From an uncultured Lachnospiraceae bacterium (GTDB lineage: Bacteria > Bacillota > Clostridia > Lachnospirales > Lachnospiraceae), in contig CANOMQ010000010.1 in assembly GCA_947567595.1 (NCBI GenBank), positions 46,268 to 110,267 of the forward strand: a stretch of 64,000 nt of DNA, in the 5' to 3' direction. Shown in pieces: positions 51,851-60,795 of the stretch. The notes beneath the pieces are model-generated. The model worked only from the letters and a program-made list of their open reading frames with translations. It did not search any database and was not told where the DNA came from. The first letter of the stretch is position 1; the number at the start of each line of letters is the position of its first letter. The translations under genes and the position numbers were made by a program.

Positions 51851-52408
51851 ATGCAGTTTAAGGGAATTTCAAAAAAGGAAGAGGGCAAATTCATCACGCG
51901 CTATGACATTGCCTATGAGACAGCGGACAAGAAGGAGAAGATATACGAGATTATCAGCCGCAACAAGGCGCTTGACACCTTGGAGGCGTTAAACGGGAAA
52001 AAGCCCGATTCGGTGGTAATTATCGTCACGGACGAGAGTGGGGAGCGCCTGCTGATTAACAAGGAGTTTCGCATGGCAGTCGGGGATTGGGTGTACAACT
52101 TTCCGGCAGGGCTGATTGACGAGGGCGAGGAGCCGTTTGAGAGCGCAAAGCGCGAGCTTTGGGAGGAGACCGGGCTGGAGCTGTATGAAATCGACGATTT
52201 TATCGGACCAAGCTACAGTGCGGTTGGGTTTAGTAATGAGATTAATGTGTGCGTGGTCGGAAAGGCGAGAGGGGCGTTTCGGGCGAGTACATCGACGGTA
52301 GAGGAGATTGAGCCGAAGTGGTTTACGAAGGAGGAGCTCAGGGAGCTGTTAAAAACGGCGCGTTTTGCGGCTAGGACACAGGCGTATTGTTATTTGTGGT
52401 CGAAGTAA
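51851..52408 (+). CDS. Nudix hydrolase
   Basis: A 185-residue Nudix protein of the ADP-ribose pyrophosphatase type. The Nudix box is GLIDEGEEPFESAKRELWEE-TGLEL, with the metal-binding Glu pair in REL-WEE. The preceding segment MAVGDWVYNFPAG is typical for ADP-sugar hydrolases. Substrate is inferred only. AAAGGAGCGGGAAC precedes ATG 51851. Confidence 0.88.
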   Translation: MQFKGISKKEEGKFITRYDIAYETADKKEKIYEIISRNKALDTLEALNGKKPDSVVIIVTDESGERLLINKEFRMAVGDWVYNFPAGLIDEGEEPFESAKRELWEETGLELYEIDDFIGPSYSAVGFSNEINVCVVGKARGAFRASTSTVEEIEPKWFTKEELRELLKTARFAARTQAYCYLWSK

Positions 52409-52440
52409 GAAATAAAAAATAAAAAATATGCAAAAAATGG

Positions 52441-52469
52441 TTGACAGATATAGGTATAAGTGATATAGT
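52441..52469 (+). promoter_or_regulatory. Sigma-A promoter for metQ
   Basis: TTGACA (52441-52446) and TATAGT (52464-52469), 17-base spacer, 57 bases before ATG 52526. Confidence 0.75.
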
Positions 52470-52478
52470 CCTTTTAAG

Positions 52479-52495
52479 CCTACTGAACAAGTAGG
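52479..52495. promoter_or_regulatory. Palindrome at the metQ transcript start
   Basis: CCTACT-GAACA-AGTAGG is a perfect 6-bp inverted repeat beginning nine bases after the -10 box, a good place for a repressor or a small RNA hairpin. It does not resemble an S-box. Confidence 0.45.
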
Positions 52496-52525
52496 AATTG
52501 CGGAGTACAAAAGGAGGATATTATT

Positions 52526-53464
52526 ATGAAAAATCAGGTAACAAAAAAATTATTTGCATTGACAGGCGCAGCAATTTTGTCAGTCGGTCTGCTTGCAGGC
52601 TGCGGCTCATCAAACGGTTCGGACGCACAGCCTGCGGCAAATCCGGCGGATACGGCACAGCCTGCACAGGATACCCCTGAAACAAAACAGGCAGAGGCGC
52701 AGACGACGCAGCAGGCAGAGACAGAAAGCAAGGGCACGATTACGGTAGCTGCTTCCGCAACACCGCACGCGGAAATCTTGGAGCAGGCAGCTCCCATTCT
52801 TGCAGAGCAGGGCTGGACGCTTGATGTAACCATATTTGACGATTACATTCTGCCAAACAATGTCGTAGAGAGCGAGGAGTTTAACGCGAACTATTTCCAG
52901 CACATTCCTTATCTTGACAGCTTCAACGCCGAGCAGGGCACGCATCTTGTCAACGCAGGCGGCATTCACTATGAGCCGTTTGGTATCTATCCCGGCACAA
53001 AGTCGGATTTAAGCGATCTTGCGGACGGCGACACGATAGCTGTTCCAAACGATACCACAAACGAGGCAAGGGCGTTGCTGCTTCTTGCGGACAACGGTGT
53101 GCTCACCTTAAAGGAGGGCGCAGGCTTAGAGGCAACGGTCAATGATATTGAGGAAAAGAAGATTGACGTGGAAATCCTTGAGCTTGAGGCGGCACAGGTT
53201 GCCCGTGTAAAGGACGAGGTTGCGTTTGTCGTATTAAACGGAAACTACGCATTGCAGGCAGGTTTCTCTGTGGCAAACGATTCCGTAGCCTATGAGACCT
53301 CCGATTCCGAGGCGGCAAAGACGTATGTGAATGTCATTGCGGTGAAGGAAGGACACGAAGGCGATGAGGGAATTAAGGCACTTGTGGAAGTGTTGAAGTC
53401 CGATGCAATTCGGCAGTACATCAATGATACCTATGATGGGGCGGTTATTCCGTTTGAAGAGTAA
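52526..53464 (+). CDS. metQ: MetQ/NlpA-family substrate-binding lipoprotein
   Basis: A 312-residue lipoprotein (lipobox LLAGCGS) that binds methionine or a related ligand for an ABC importer. After a low-complexity Ala/Gln/Thr linker (about 27-68), the domain begins GTITVAASATPHAEILEQAAP and includes EFNANYFQHIPYLDSFNAE and GIYPGTKSDLSDL, the classic NlpA blocks. MetN and MetI genes are not adjacent, so the partner transporter is elsewhere. It has its own promoter and a strong terminator. AAAGGAGG precedes ATG 52526. Confidence 0.92.
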   Translation: MKNQVTKKLFALTGAAILSVGLLAGCGSSNGSDAQPAANPADTAQPAQDTPETKQAEAQTTQQAETESKGTITVAASATPHAEILEQAAPILAEQGWTLDVTIFDDYILPNNVVESEEFNANYFQHIPYLDSFNAEQGTHLVNAGGIHYEPFGIYPGTKSDLSDLADGDTIAVPNDTTNEARALLLLADNGVLTLKEGAGLEATVNDIEEKKIDVEILELEAAQVARVKDEVAFVVLNGNYALQAGFSVANDSVAYETSDSEAAKTYVNVIAVKEGHEGDEGIKALVEVLKSDAIRQYINDTYDGAVIPFEE

Positions 53465-53466
53465 AG

Positions 53467-53490
53467 AAAAAGGGGCATTGCCCCTTTTTT
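53467..53490. terminator. Bidirectional rho-independent terminator after metQ
   Basis: AAAAAGGGGC-ATT-GCCCCTTTTT forms a perfect stem with a three-base loop and a T6 tail, between the converging metQ and CorC genes. Confidence 0.9.
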
Positions 53491-53522
53491 CGTTAAATAT
53501 ATTGATTTAGCAGCCAAAACCG

Positions 53523-54869
53523 CTAATTTTCACTATGCACCTCGTCACCCTGTACCATTTCGTCGTCTGCGTTATCGCCCGTAACCTCTTGCATTTCCGC
53601 CTCATCTTCTTCAACCTCCGGCGGCAAAACGATGACAACCGTCTCAATCCGGTTATTGTCAACCTTTGTCGCGGTAATGGAAACACCATTCTCCGTGATA
53701 ACCTCCTCACCCTCTGTCGGGAAGCGGTCCAAAAGCTCTATCATAATCCCGCCAATCGAATCATAATCCTCCGACTCAAACGTCGTATTCAGGGCGTCGT
53801 TAATATCGCTCAGCTTCATGCTGCCGCCGACCTCATACTGGAACTCGCCCAGCTTTTTCAAAAGCTCCGCCTCGTCCTCATCATACTCATCACGGATTTC
53901 GCCCACGATTTCCTCAAGCAAATCCTCAATCGTAATCATACCGACCGTCGCGCCATACTCGTTTAAGACAATCGCCACATTCGACGTGACGCGCCGCATT
54001 TCAAGCAGCAAATCGGCAGTCTTTTTATATTCATACGTATAATAGCCTTCCCGGATAATATCGCGTATCTGAAAAGCTCCTTTGTCTGTCACCAGAAGGA
54101 AATCCTTTACATTGACAAACCCGATGATGTTGTCAATCTCATTCTCATAAACCGGAATACGCGTGTACATCGACTCGCTGAAAATCCCAAGCAGCTCATC
54201 ATAGGAAGCATTCACATCAACCGTGGTCATGCTGATACGCGGTATCATGATGTCCTTTGCTACGGAGTCGCCAAACTCAAACACATTGTAAATCAGCTTC
54301 TTCTCCTCCTGCTCAATCACGCCGTCCTCATGGCTTACGTCCACATAGGTTTTCAGCTCGGTTTCGGTCATTGCCGTGCGGCTTGACGGATCAATATGCA
54401 TTAACCGCAGGAAAAAGCCGGATATTTTATCCACAATAAAAATAACAGGTGTCAGGATATTCATGAGCAGATAAATAATTTTTGCATAAGAAAGGGCAAG
54501 CTTCTCATTGTTGCACATTGCCCATGTTTTGGGAACAATCTCACCAAAGATGAGAACGAACAATGTGAGAATACCGGTACCGATACCGACAGCCGCATTT
54601 CCCCACAAACGGATGACAAGCGAGGTCATCAGGGAAGATGCGCTGATATTGACGATATTGTTTCCGATTAAAACGGCGCTAATCAGCTTGCTTTTGTTGT
54701 CAAGAATTTTTTGAAGGGTAAGCACCCGCCCCGTTGGGGTTTCCTCCATCATCGCGCGGACCTTGACGGCGCTGATGGTCGTAAGGGCAGTTTCAGCCGA
54801 CGAGAAAAATGCAGACAGCACTAAAAGCACTGCGAGAATAACAAGTTGTATGACACCGGGGGTATCCAA
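53523..54869 (-). CDS. CNNM/CorC-family transporter with CBS domains (hemolysin C type)
   Basis: A 448-residue membrane protein. Residues 1-190 hold the DUF21/CNNM membrane domain (SAFFSSAETALTTIS). Two CBS domains lie about 205-330 (KDIMIPRISMTTVDVNAS, VAIVLNEYGATVGMITIEDLL), and the C-terminal CorC_HlyC domain runs about 350-435 (EVGGSMKLSDINDALNTTF). The tail is acidic. Such proteins export Mg2+ or respond to it. It is divergent from a TIGR04086 gene over a 158-base region. Confidence 0.92.
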   Translation of the reverse strand: MDTPGVIQLVILAVLLVLSAFFSSAETALTTISAVKVRAMMEETPTGRVLTLQKILDNKSKLISAVLIGNNIVNISASSLMTSLVIRLWGNAAVGIGTGILTLFVLIFGEIVPKTWAMCNNEKLALSYAKIIYLLMNILTPVIFIVDKISGFFLRLMHIDPSSRTAMTETELKTYVDVSHEDGVIEQEEKKLIYNVFEFGDSVAKDIMIPRISMTTVDVNASYDELLGIFSESMYTRIPVYENEIDNIIGFVNVKDFLLVTDKGAFQIRDIIREGYYTYEYKKTADLLLEMRRVTSNVAIVLNEYGATVGMITIEDLLEEIVGEIRDEYDEDEAELLKKLGEFQYEVGGSMKLSDINDALNTTFESEDYDSIGGIMIELLDRFPTEGEEVITENGVSITATKVDNNRIETVVIVLPPEVEEDEAEMQEVTGDNADDEMVQGDEVHSEN

Positions 54870-55027
54870 AGTAAAATCACTCCTTTAATAAAATAAATAA
54901 TTAGGTTGCGTTCTGCATTTGACACTGCCATAAATTAGCATATCAAAAAACAGTTCAGCATAGATTATATCAGCGATAGTTCAATAATACAAGATACTTC
55001 ATAAAAATTTTATCGGAGGAATGGATT

Positions 55028-55399
55028 ATGAAAAGCGGATTGGTAACGGAACGGCTGGTAGCCCTGCTCAAATGCCTGTTGGCGGCGTACCTGATAACAG
55101 GCATTCTGCTCGTTGTCGTGGCGGGGCTGTTGTACAAGTTTTCACTGGGGGAAAATGTGGTAGATGTCGGGATTATTGTCGTGTACTGCATTTCGTCCCT
55201 GCTTGCGGGGCTGTTTTTCTCAAAGGGCGCGGCAAGCCGCAGGTTTTTGTGGGGAATGGCGGCAGGCGTGGTGTATTTTCTGGTAATCTGTGCGGTGACG
55301 TTTGTGGTAGAAGGGCAGGTTCATCTGATGAGCAGCTCGTGCATCACGACGCTATTTATCTGCACAGGCAGCGGAATGCTTGGGGGAATGCTCGGGTAG
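55028..55399 (+). CDS. TIGR04086-type membrane protein
   Basis: A 123-residue protein with four TM segments (LLKCLLAAYLITGILLVVVAGLL, VGIIVVYCISSLLAG, RFLWGMAAGVVYFLVICAVTF, C-terminal GSGMLGGMLG). This layout and LLAGLFFSKGAASRRFLWGMAAG match the Clostridia/Bacilli TIGR04086 (YrzE) family of unknown role. The ribosome site CGGAGGA lies seven bases before ATG 55028. Confidence 0.8.
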   Translation: MKSGLVTERLVALLKCLLAAYLITGILLVVVAGLLYKFSLGENVVDVGIIVVYCISSLLAGLFFSKGAASRRFLWGMAAGVVYFLVICAVTFVVEGQVHLMSSSCITTLFICTGSGMLGGMLG

Positions 55400-55467
55400 T
55401 GCTTGGGAAATGCACAAAAAAGAATGTAAAGATATGTAAAAACAAAAAAAAGAGTACATATTGTCGA

Positions 55468-55486
55468 AAAAGTATGATATACTTTT
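55468..55486. promoter_or_regulatory. Palindrome upstream of the lysozyme gene
   Basis: AAAAGTAT-GAT-ATACTTTT is a perfect 8-bp inverted repeat that contains a TATACT -10-like element. It is a candidate operator within a promoter. Confidence 0.35.
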
Positions 55487-55534
55487 GGGCGTAACGATAA
55501 ATAAACCAAGAAACAACATGAGGAGAGAAGGAGA

Positions 55535-56557
55535 ATGAAACACTTTATGACAAGGGCAAAGGCTCTTATCATGGCGGTTGTAATGCTTGCCATGACATTG
55601 GTACCCCAGACAACGGCGCACGCAGCGCCAAACGAAGTGCCGGCGGCGTCGCTTGGCATTGATGTATCGCGCTATCAGGGACTCATCAACTGGGATATGG
55701 TGGCAGCCTCGGGCGTGCAGTTTGCGATGATACGCGTAGGCTACCGCACACAGGGAACGGGAATTCTGAACGAAGACCCCTATGCGAGATACAACCTGCA
55801 GGAAGCCAACCGCGTGGGCATTAAGACAGGCGCGTATTTCTTTTCCACTGCGGTCAATGCGCAGGAGGCGATGGAGGAGGCACTGTTTACGGCAAACCTG
55901 ATTGACAAATACAAAATCACGTTCCCTGTTGCGTACGACTGTGAGGGATTTAAGAACGCGACAAGCCGCCAGTACATTCTTGGAAGAGACATTCGTACGG
56001 CGCTTGCGGTCATTTTTCTTGACACGATTGCGGCAAGGGGCTATACGCCGATGTTCTACAGCTCAAGGAATGACATGGAAGCCAATTCCTACTGGGATAT
56101 GAACATTTTAAATAAGTACAAAGTGTGGGCGGCATGGTATCCTGCGGAGCCGTTTCCGATTACACCCGCGTGTACATACACGGGCGTCCATGCAATGTGG
56201 CAGTACACCCATCAGGCGGCGCTTCCCGGCATTGCGGGAACGGTGGATATGAACGTGGCGTATTTTGGCTATGATGGCATTGCAGAGCCAAAGGACCCGT
56301 CAGGTGCGCCCTATATCGATATGGCAGCGGCGGCAATGGTGCAGTACACCGATGTCAATGAGGTGGTGACGCCAAACACGACAGACCTGAATTTGCGGAC
56401 GGTTCCAAGCACGGCAAGCCCTGATACGATTGTTGTGCCAATCAATCCGGGCGATATGATTTTGCGCACGGGAATCGGCAATAACGGCTGGTCGAGGGTG
56501 GTGCTCGGCGATCAGGTATTGTACGCGTATACGGCATATTTGGATAAGGTTATGTAA
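55535..56557 (+). CDS. Secreted GH25 lysozyme-like muramidase with SH3-like C-terminus
   Basis: A 340-residue exported enzyme (signal peptide about 1-32, ending AHAAP). The GH25 barrel starts SLGIDVSRYQGLINWDMV (catalytic Asp in IDVS) and has PVAYDCEGF with the acid Glu; ending segments HAMWQYTHQAALPGIAGTVDMNV close the fold. About 70 residues at the C-terminus (TDLNLRTVPSTASPDTIVV) look like a wall-binding SH3b domain. It would cleave peptidoglycan. AGGAGAGAAGGAG precedes ATG 55535. Confidence 0.93.
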   Translation: MKHFMTRAKALIMAVVMLAMTLVPQTTAHAAPNEVPAASLGIDVSRYQGLINWDMVAASGVQFAMIRVGYRTQGTGILNEDPYARYNLQEANRVGIKTGAYFFSTAVNAQEAMEEALFTANLIDKYKITFPVAYDCEGFKNATSRQYILGRDIRTALAVIFLDTIAARGYTPMFYSSRNDMEANSYWDMNILNKYKVWAAWYPAEPFPITPACTYTGVHAMWQYTHQAALPGIAGTVDMNVAYFGYDGIAEPKDPSGAPYIDMAAAAMVQYTDVNEVVTPNTTDLNLRTVPSTASPDTIVVPINPGDMILRTGIGNNGWSRVVLGDQVLYAYTAYLDKVM

Positions 56558-56585
56558 AAATGGTGTAAAAAAATGAAAAACCCCC

Positions 56586-56614
56586 TTTTCTTGCGCAAAA
56601 TTATGTGCTATACT
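56586..56614 (+). promoter_or_regulatory. Extended -10 promoter for scfA
   Basis: TATACT (56609-56614) preceded by TGC gives an extended -10; TTTTCT (56586-56591) is 17 bases upstream. The start lies about 55 bases before ATG 56677. Confidence 0.55.
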
Positions 56615-56676
56615 ACATGGAGCTAATGCTTTTTAAGTACTATGAGCGATAATTCGGATAAGGAGGCATATATAAA

Positions 56677-56820
56677 ATGAAACACATTAAGACATTAACA
56701 ACAAGAGACTATAAGGAGTCCATGAAAAAGGGCGGATGCGGCGAATGTCAGACATCTTGCCAGTCAGCTTGTAAAACATCTTGTACCGTTGGAAACCAGA
56801 GCTGCGAAAACACAAAATAA
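56677..56820 (+). CDS. scfA: SCIFF ribosomal peptide precursor (six cysteines in forty-five residues)
   Basis: A 47-residue precursor of the thioether-crosslinked SCIFF peptide. The leader begins MKHIKTLTTRDYKESM and the core has six Cys, at residues 21, 24, 28, 32, 36 and 43, in GGCGECQTSCQSACKTSC then TVGNQSCEN. This is almost the family consensus. The maturase ScfB, 168 bases downstream, makes a Cys-Thr thioether bond in the family. AGGAGG sits ten bases before ATG 56677. Biological role in Clostridia is still unclear. Confidence 0.95.
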   Translation: MKHIKTLTTRDYKESMKKGGCGECQTSCQSACKTSCTVGNQSCENTK

Positions 56821-56860
56821 CAGGTGTTATACAGTTGGCGTGATACAATAGAAGAACATG

Positions 56861-56894
56861 ATAAAGCAGCGATTGTTACAGGTCGCTGCTTTAT
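56861..56894 (+). terminator. Hairpin between scfA and scfB, probably a partial terminator
   Basis: ATAAAGCAGCGA (56861-56872) and TCGCTGCTTTAT (56883-56894) form a perfect 12-bp stem with a 10-base loop. The following bases (ATCTGTC) are not a good T tract, so it may slow or protect the scfA transcript and lower scfB expression. Confidence 0.5.
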
Positions 56895-56988
56895 ATCTGT
56901 CTTATAACAGGATAGGTTTTTAACAGGTATTTTATACAGTATTTTAAATAGGAAATAACAAAGAAATGATAAAAGGAACGGATGAAAA

Positions 56989-58395
56989 TTGATACATCAA
57001 TATAAAAATAACGGCTACAATATCGTGCTCGATGTCAACAGTGGTTCGGTGCATGTTGTGGACGACAAGGTCTATGACGTGATTGCCTGTATGGTGGAGC
57101 ACAAGCTAGAGCACGCGGACAGTGACGGCATTTTCAATGGATTGCGAAAGGCGCTTTCCAATGAATCTTCTGGATATTCTGTCAACGCAGATGACGCGGA
57201 GTTGTCTGAAATGGTCGAGGAAATCATGGAGCTGCGCGACGACGGAATGCTGTTTACGGACGATATTTATGAGAACAGCATTGCGGCGTTCCAAAACCGC
57301 GAGACGGTGGTGAAGGCGCTTTGCCTGCACATCGCGCATGACTGTAATTTAAAGTGCCAGTATTGCTTTGCCGAGGAAGGCGAGTATCACGGAAGGCGCG
57401 CGCTGATGTCCTTTGAGGTCGGAAAGAAGGCGCTGGACTTTTTGGTGGCAAATTCGGGAAAACGTGTCAACTTGGAGGTGGATTTCTTTGGCGGAGAGCC
57501 GCTGATGAACTGGCAGGTGGTCAAGGACTTGGTGGCATATGGCAGAAGCTTGGAGCCGCTTTATAATAAGAAGTTTCGCTTCACGCTCACCACAAACGGC
57601 GTGCTTTTGGACGACGAGGTGATTGCCTTTGCAAACAAGGAAATGGCAAACATTGTTTTGAGCGTTGACGGCAGGAAAGAAGTCCACGACAAAATGCGTC
57701 CGATGGCGGGCGGTCAGGGAAGCTATGATTTGATTATCCCGAAGTTCCAAAAGGTTGCAGAGAGCCGTGGTCAGACCAATTATTATGTCAGGGGTACGTT
57801 CACGCACTTTAACAAGGACTTTGCGGCAGATGTCTGTCACTTGGCGGATTTAGGCTTTCGGCAGATTTCGGTGGAGCCGGTGGTTGCTCCCAAGGACGCG
57901 TTGTACGCGCTTGTTGAGGAGGATTTACCGGAGCTTCTTGCGGAGTATGACAAGCTTGCGGCAGAAATGATAAAGCGGCAAAAAGAAGGAAATGCTTTCA
58001 ATTTCTTTCATTTTATGATAGATTTAAAGGGTGGCCCGTGCGTGTACAAGCGTTTGTCGGGCTGCGGCAGCGGTACGGAGTATTTGGCGGTAACGCCGTG
58101 GGGGGACTTTTATCCATGCCATCAGTTTGTGGGACAGGAAGACTTTCTGATGGGAAATGTAGAGGAAGGGATTACCAATACGAAAATCCGCGAGGTATTC
58201 AAAACGTGCAATGTGTATTCCAAGGAAAAATGTAAGGACTGTTTTGCGAAGTTTTACTGCAGCGGCGGCTGTGCGGCAAATTCCTACAACTTTCACGGAA
58301 ATATACACGACGCCTACGATTTGGGCTGTGAGCTTGAGCGTAAGCGGGTTGAGTGCGCAATCATGTTGAAGGCGGCGTTTGCCGAGGACAATTGA
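56989..58395 (+). CDS. scfB: Radical SAM SCIFF peptide maturase
   Basis: A 468-residue radical-SAM/SPASM enzyme that installs the thioether link in ScfA. An N-terminal RiPP-recognition-like region (about 1-90) precedes the cluster motif DCNLKCQYCFAEEG (Cys-x3-Cys-x2-Cys). The SPASM part has CGSGTEYLAVTPWGDFYPC, CNVYSKEKCKDCFAKFYCSGGCAAN and DLGCELERKRVEC, enough Cys for auxiliary clusters. Start is TTG 56989 after AAAGGAACGG. It is directly upstream of secDF. Confidence 0.96.
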   Translation: MIHQYKNNGYNIVLDVNSGSVHVVDDKVYDVIACMVEHKLEHADSDGIFNGLRKALSNESSGYSVNADDAELSEMVEEIMELRDDGMLFTDDIYENSIAAFQNRETVVKALCLHIAHDCNLKCQYCFAEEGEYHGRRALMSFEVGKKALDFLVANSGKRVNLEVDFFGGEPLMNWQVVKDLVAYGRSLEPLYNKKFRFTLTTNGVLLDDEVIAFANKEMANIVLSVDGRKEVHDKMRPMAGGQGSYDLIIPKFQKVAESRGQTNYYVRGTFTHFNKDFAADVCHLADLGFRQISVEPVVAPKDALYALVEEDLPELLAEYDKLAAEMIKRQKEGNAFNFFHFMIDLKGGPCVYKRLSGCGSGTEYLAVTPWGDFYPCHQFVGQEDFLMGNVEEGITNTKIREVFKTCNVYSKEKCKDCFAKFYCSGGCAANSYNFHGNIHDAYDLGCELERKRVECAIMLKAAFAEDN

Positions 58396-58443
58396 ATGCA
58401 TTTGAACGTATTCAATGCATAAAAGAAAAGGAGTAATCAGACG

Positions 58444-60687
58444 ATGAAAAAGAGTAAAGGGATATTAACCTTATTCCTGACGTTTGTGATTATGGCGGCG
58501 TTGGGCTACGTGGCGGTCTTTGGGATTGGCACGGAGAAGGCAGGTGCGGCGTCCGAAATCAAGCAGGGACTTGACCTTGCGGGCGGCGTGAGCATTACAT
58601 ATCAGGTTGTGGGCGATGAGAAGCCTTCATCAGAGGATATGAGCGACACAATTTACAAGCTGCAAAAGCGTGTTCAGGTGTACAGTACGGAGGCGCAGGT
58701 TTATCAGGAGGGCGACGACCGTATCAATATCGAAATTCCCGGCGTATCGGACGCGAATACGATTTTGGAGGATTTGGGAAGACCGGGTGCGCTGTACTTT
58801 ATCGCGCAGACGGACGCGGACGGCAATGAGAACTATTCTTACACAGGCTCGGGCGAGACAGGCTATTCTCTGAATAAGACGATTGACGAGCTGCTTGCCG
58901 ACGGCAGTATCGTGCTTGAGGGTACGGACGTTGCGGCGGCACAGGGCGGTACGGGCAGTGACTCGCTTGGAAACAGCCAGTTTGTGGTGGATTTGATTTT
59001 TACGGACGAAGGCACGACGAAGTTTGGTGAGGTGACGACAAAGGCGTATGCGAACGGTCAGTCGATTGGTATTTACTATGATCAGGATTTTATCAGTGTG
59101 CCAAACGTGCAGGCGGCTTTGACGGACGGCAAGGCGCAGATTACGGGAATGGGAAGCTTTGAGGACGCGGAAAAGCTTGCAAGCCAGATTCGTATCGGTG
59201 GCTTGAAGCTTGAGCTTGAGGAGCTTCGTTCGAACGTGGTCGGCGCGCAGCTTGGTGCGGAGGCGATTGACACGAGCTTAAAGGCGGCGCTGATTGGTTT
59301 GATTATCATTGCGGTATTCATGATTATCGTTTACCGCATTCCGGGCGTTTCTTCGGTGCTTGCACTGATTATGTATACGATTTTGACGGTGCTTTGCCTG
59401 AATATGTTTGAGATTACGCTGACATTGCCGGGTATTGCGGGTATTATCCTTTCGATTGGTATGGCGGTTGACGCGAACGTTATCATCTTTGCGCGTATCC
59501 GTGAGGAGATTACGGCAGGAAAGACGGTTAGAAGCGCGATTGACGATGGCTTTAAGAAGGCGCTTTCCGCGATTGTCGACGGTAATGTGACGACCCTGAT
59601 TGCGGCTTTGGTGCTTGCGCTGAAAGGCTCAGGATCGGTAAAAGGCTTTGCGTATACGCTCGCGCTTGGTATCGTGATTTCGATGTTTACGGCGCTTGTT
59701 GTGACAAGGCTGATTTTAAAGGCGTTTTTTGCAGTCGGCTTAAAGGACGTTAAATTCTATGGAATGAACAGGGAAAAGCAGACGGTCGATTTTCTTTCGA
59801 AGAGAAAACTGTTTTTTGGCATTTCGATTGCGGCGATTGCGGCGGGATTTGTCTTTATGGGCATTAACGGCGCGACGACTGGTAAGGTTTTAAATTACAG
59901 CCTTGACTTTGTCGGCGGTACTTCTACGAATGTGACGTTTAACGAGGATATGGACTTGGCGCAGATTGATTCGACGGTTGTTCCGGTATTTAGCAATATC
60001 ACGGGCGACGGCGCGGTTCAGGTGCAGAAGGTTGCGGGCACGAATGAGGTTATCTTTAAGACAAGAGAGCTCAATGTGGACGAGAGACAGCAGTTGGAAC
60101 AGGATTTGGTGGACAACTTCGGCGTGAATAAGGATTTGATTACGGCGGAGACGATTAGCTCGACCATCAGTTCGGAAATGAAGGCGGACGCGATTGTGGC
60201 GGTTATCATTGCGACAATCTGTATGCTGATTTATATTTGGTTCCGGTTCAAGGATATTCGTTTTGCGGCAAGCTCGGTCGCGGCGTTAATCCATGACGTT
60301 TTGGTTGTGCTTGCGTTTTACGCGATTGCGAAGGTTTCGGTGGGCAGCACGTTTATCGCGTGTATGCTGACGATTGTCGGTTATTCCATTAACGCAACGA
60401 TTGTTATTTTTGACCGTATCAGGGAGAACCTTGCGGGAATGCTCAAGAAGGACAGCCTTGAGGAGCTGGTAAACAGAAGTATCAGTCAGACGTTATCAAG
60501 AAGTATCTTTACGTCCCTGACGACGTTTGTCATGGTGGCGGCGCTCTTTGTGCTTGGCGTGACTTCGATTAGAGAGTTTGCGCTTCCACTGATGGTTGGT
60601 ATTGTGTGTGGTACGTATTCATCAGTGTGCATTACGGGTGCATTGTGGTATGTGCTGAGAACAAAGATTACAAAAAAGAAGGCATAG
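58444..60687 (+). CDS. secDF: Protein translocase subunit SecDF (fused SecD and SecF)
   Basis: A 747-residue fusion. The SecD half (about 1-445) has KQGLDLAGGVSITYQV, the P1 domain and TM block GIAGIILSIGMAVDANVIIF. The SecF half (about 450-747) has LDFVGGTSTNVTF and STFIACMLTIVGYSINATIVIFDRIRE. It uses the proton motive force to pull secreted proteins. It starts 48 bases after scfB with AAAGGAG, so SCIFF export could depend on it. A strong terminator follows. Confidence 0.96.
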   Translation: MKKSKGILTLFLTFVIMAALGYVAVFGIGTEKAGAASEIKQGLDLAGGVSITYQVVGDEKPSSEDMSDTIYKLQKRVQVYSTEAQVYQEGDDRINIEIPGVSDANTILEDLGRPGALYFIAQTDADGNENYSYTGSGETGYSLNKTIDELLADGSIVLEGTDVAAAQGGTGSDSLGNSQFVVDLIFTDEGTTKFGEVTTKAYANGQSIGIYYDQDFISVPNVQAALTDGKAQITGMGSFEDAEKLASQIRIGGLKLELEELRSNVVGAQLGAEAIDTSLKAALIGLIIIAVFMIIVYRIPGVSSVLALIMYTILTVLCLNMFEITLTLPGIAGIILSIGMAVDANVIIFARIREEITAGKTVRSAIDDGFKKALSAIVDGNVTTLIAALVLALKGSGSVKGFAYTLALGIVISMFTALVVTRLILKAFFAVGLKDVKFYGMNREKQTVDFLSKRKLFFGISIAAIAAGFVFMGINGATTGKVLNYSLDFVGGTSTNVTFNEDMDLAQIDSTVVPVFSNITGDGAVQVQKVAGTNEVIFKTRELNVDERQQLEQDLVDNFGVNKDLITAETISSTISSEMKADAIVAVIIATICMLIYIWFRFKDIRFAASSVAALIHDVLVVLAFYAIAKVSVGSTFIACMLTIVGYSINATIVIFDRIRENLAGMLKKDSLEELVNRSISQTLSRSIFTSLTTFVMVAALFVLGVTSIREFALPLMVGIVCGTYSSVCITGALWYVLRTKITKKKA

Positions 60688-60690
60688 AGC

Positions 60691-60725
60691 TTAAGCCGCG
60701 GCGATGGCAGCCGCGGCTTTTTTCC
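60691..60725 (+). terminator. Rho-independent terminator after secDF
   Basis: AAGCCGCGG (60693-60701) and CCGCGGCTT (60711-60719) with a nine-base loop and T7 tail. Confidence 0.92.
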
Positions 60726-60795
60726 TATGCATGGCGGGCAGGGGAGAAGGTTATTTTCCTGCTTGATTATGGATTGGGTGGAAGTGAACAAAGAT

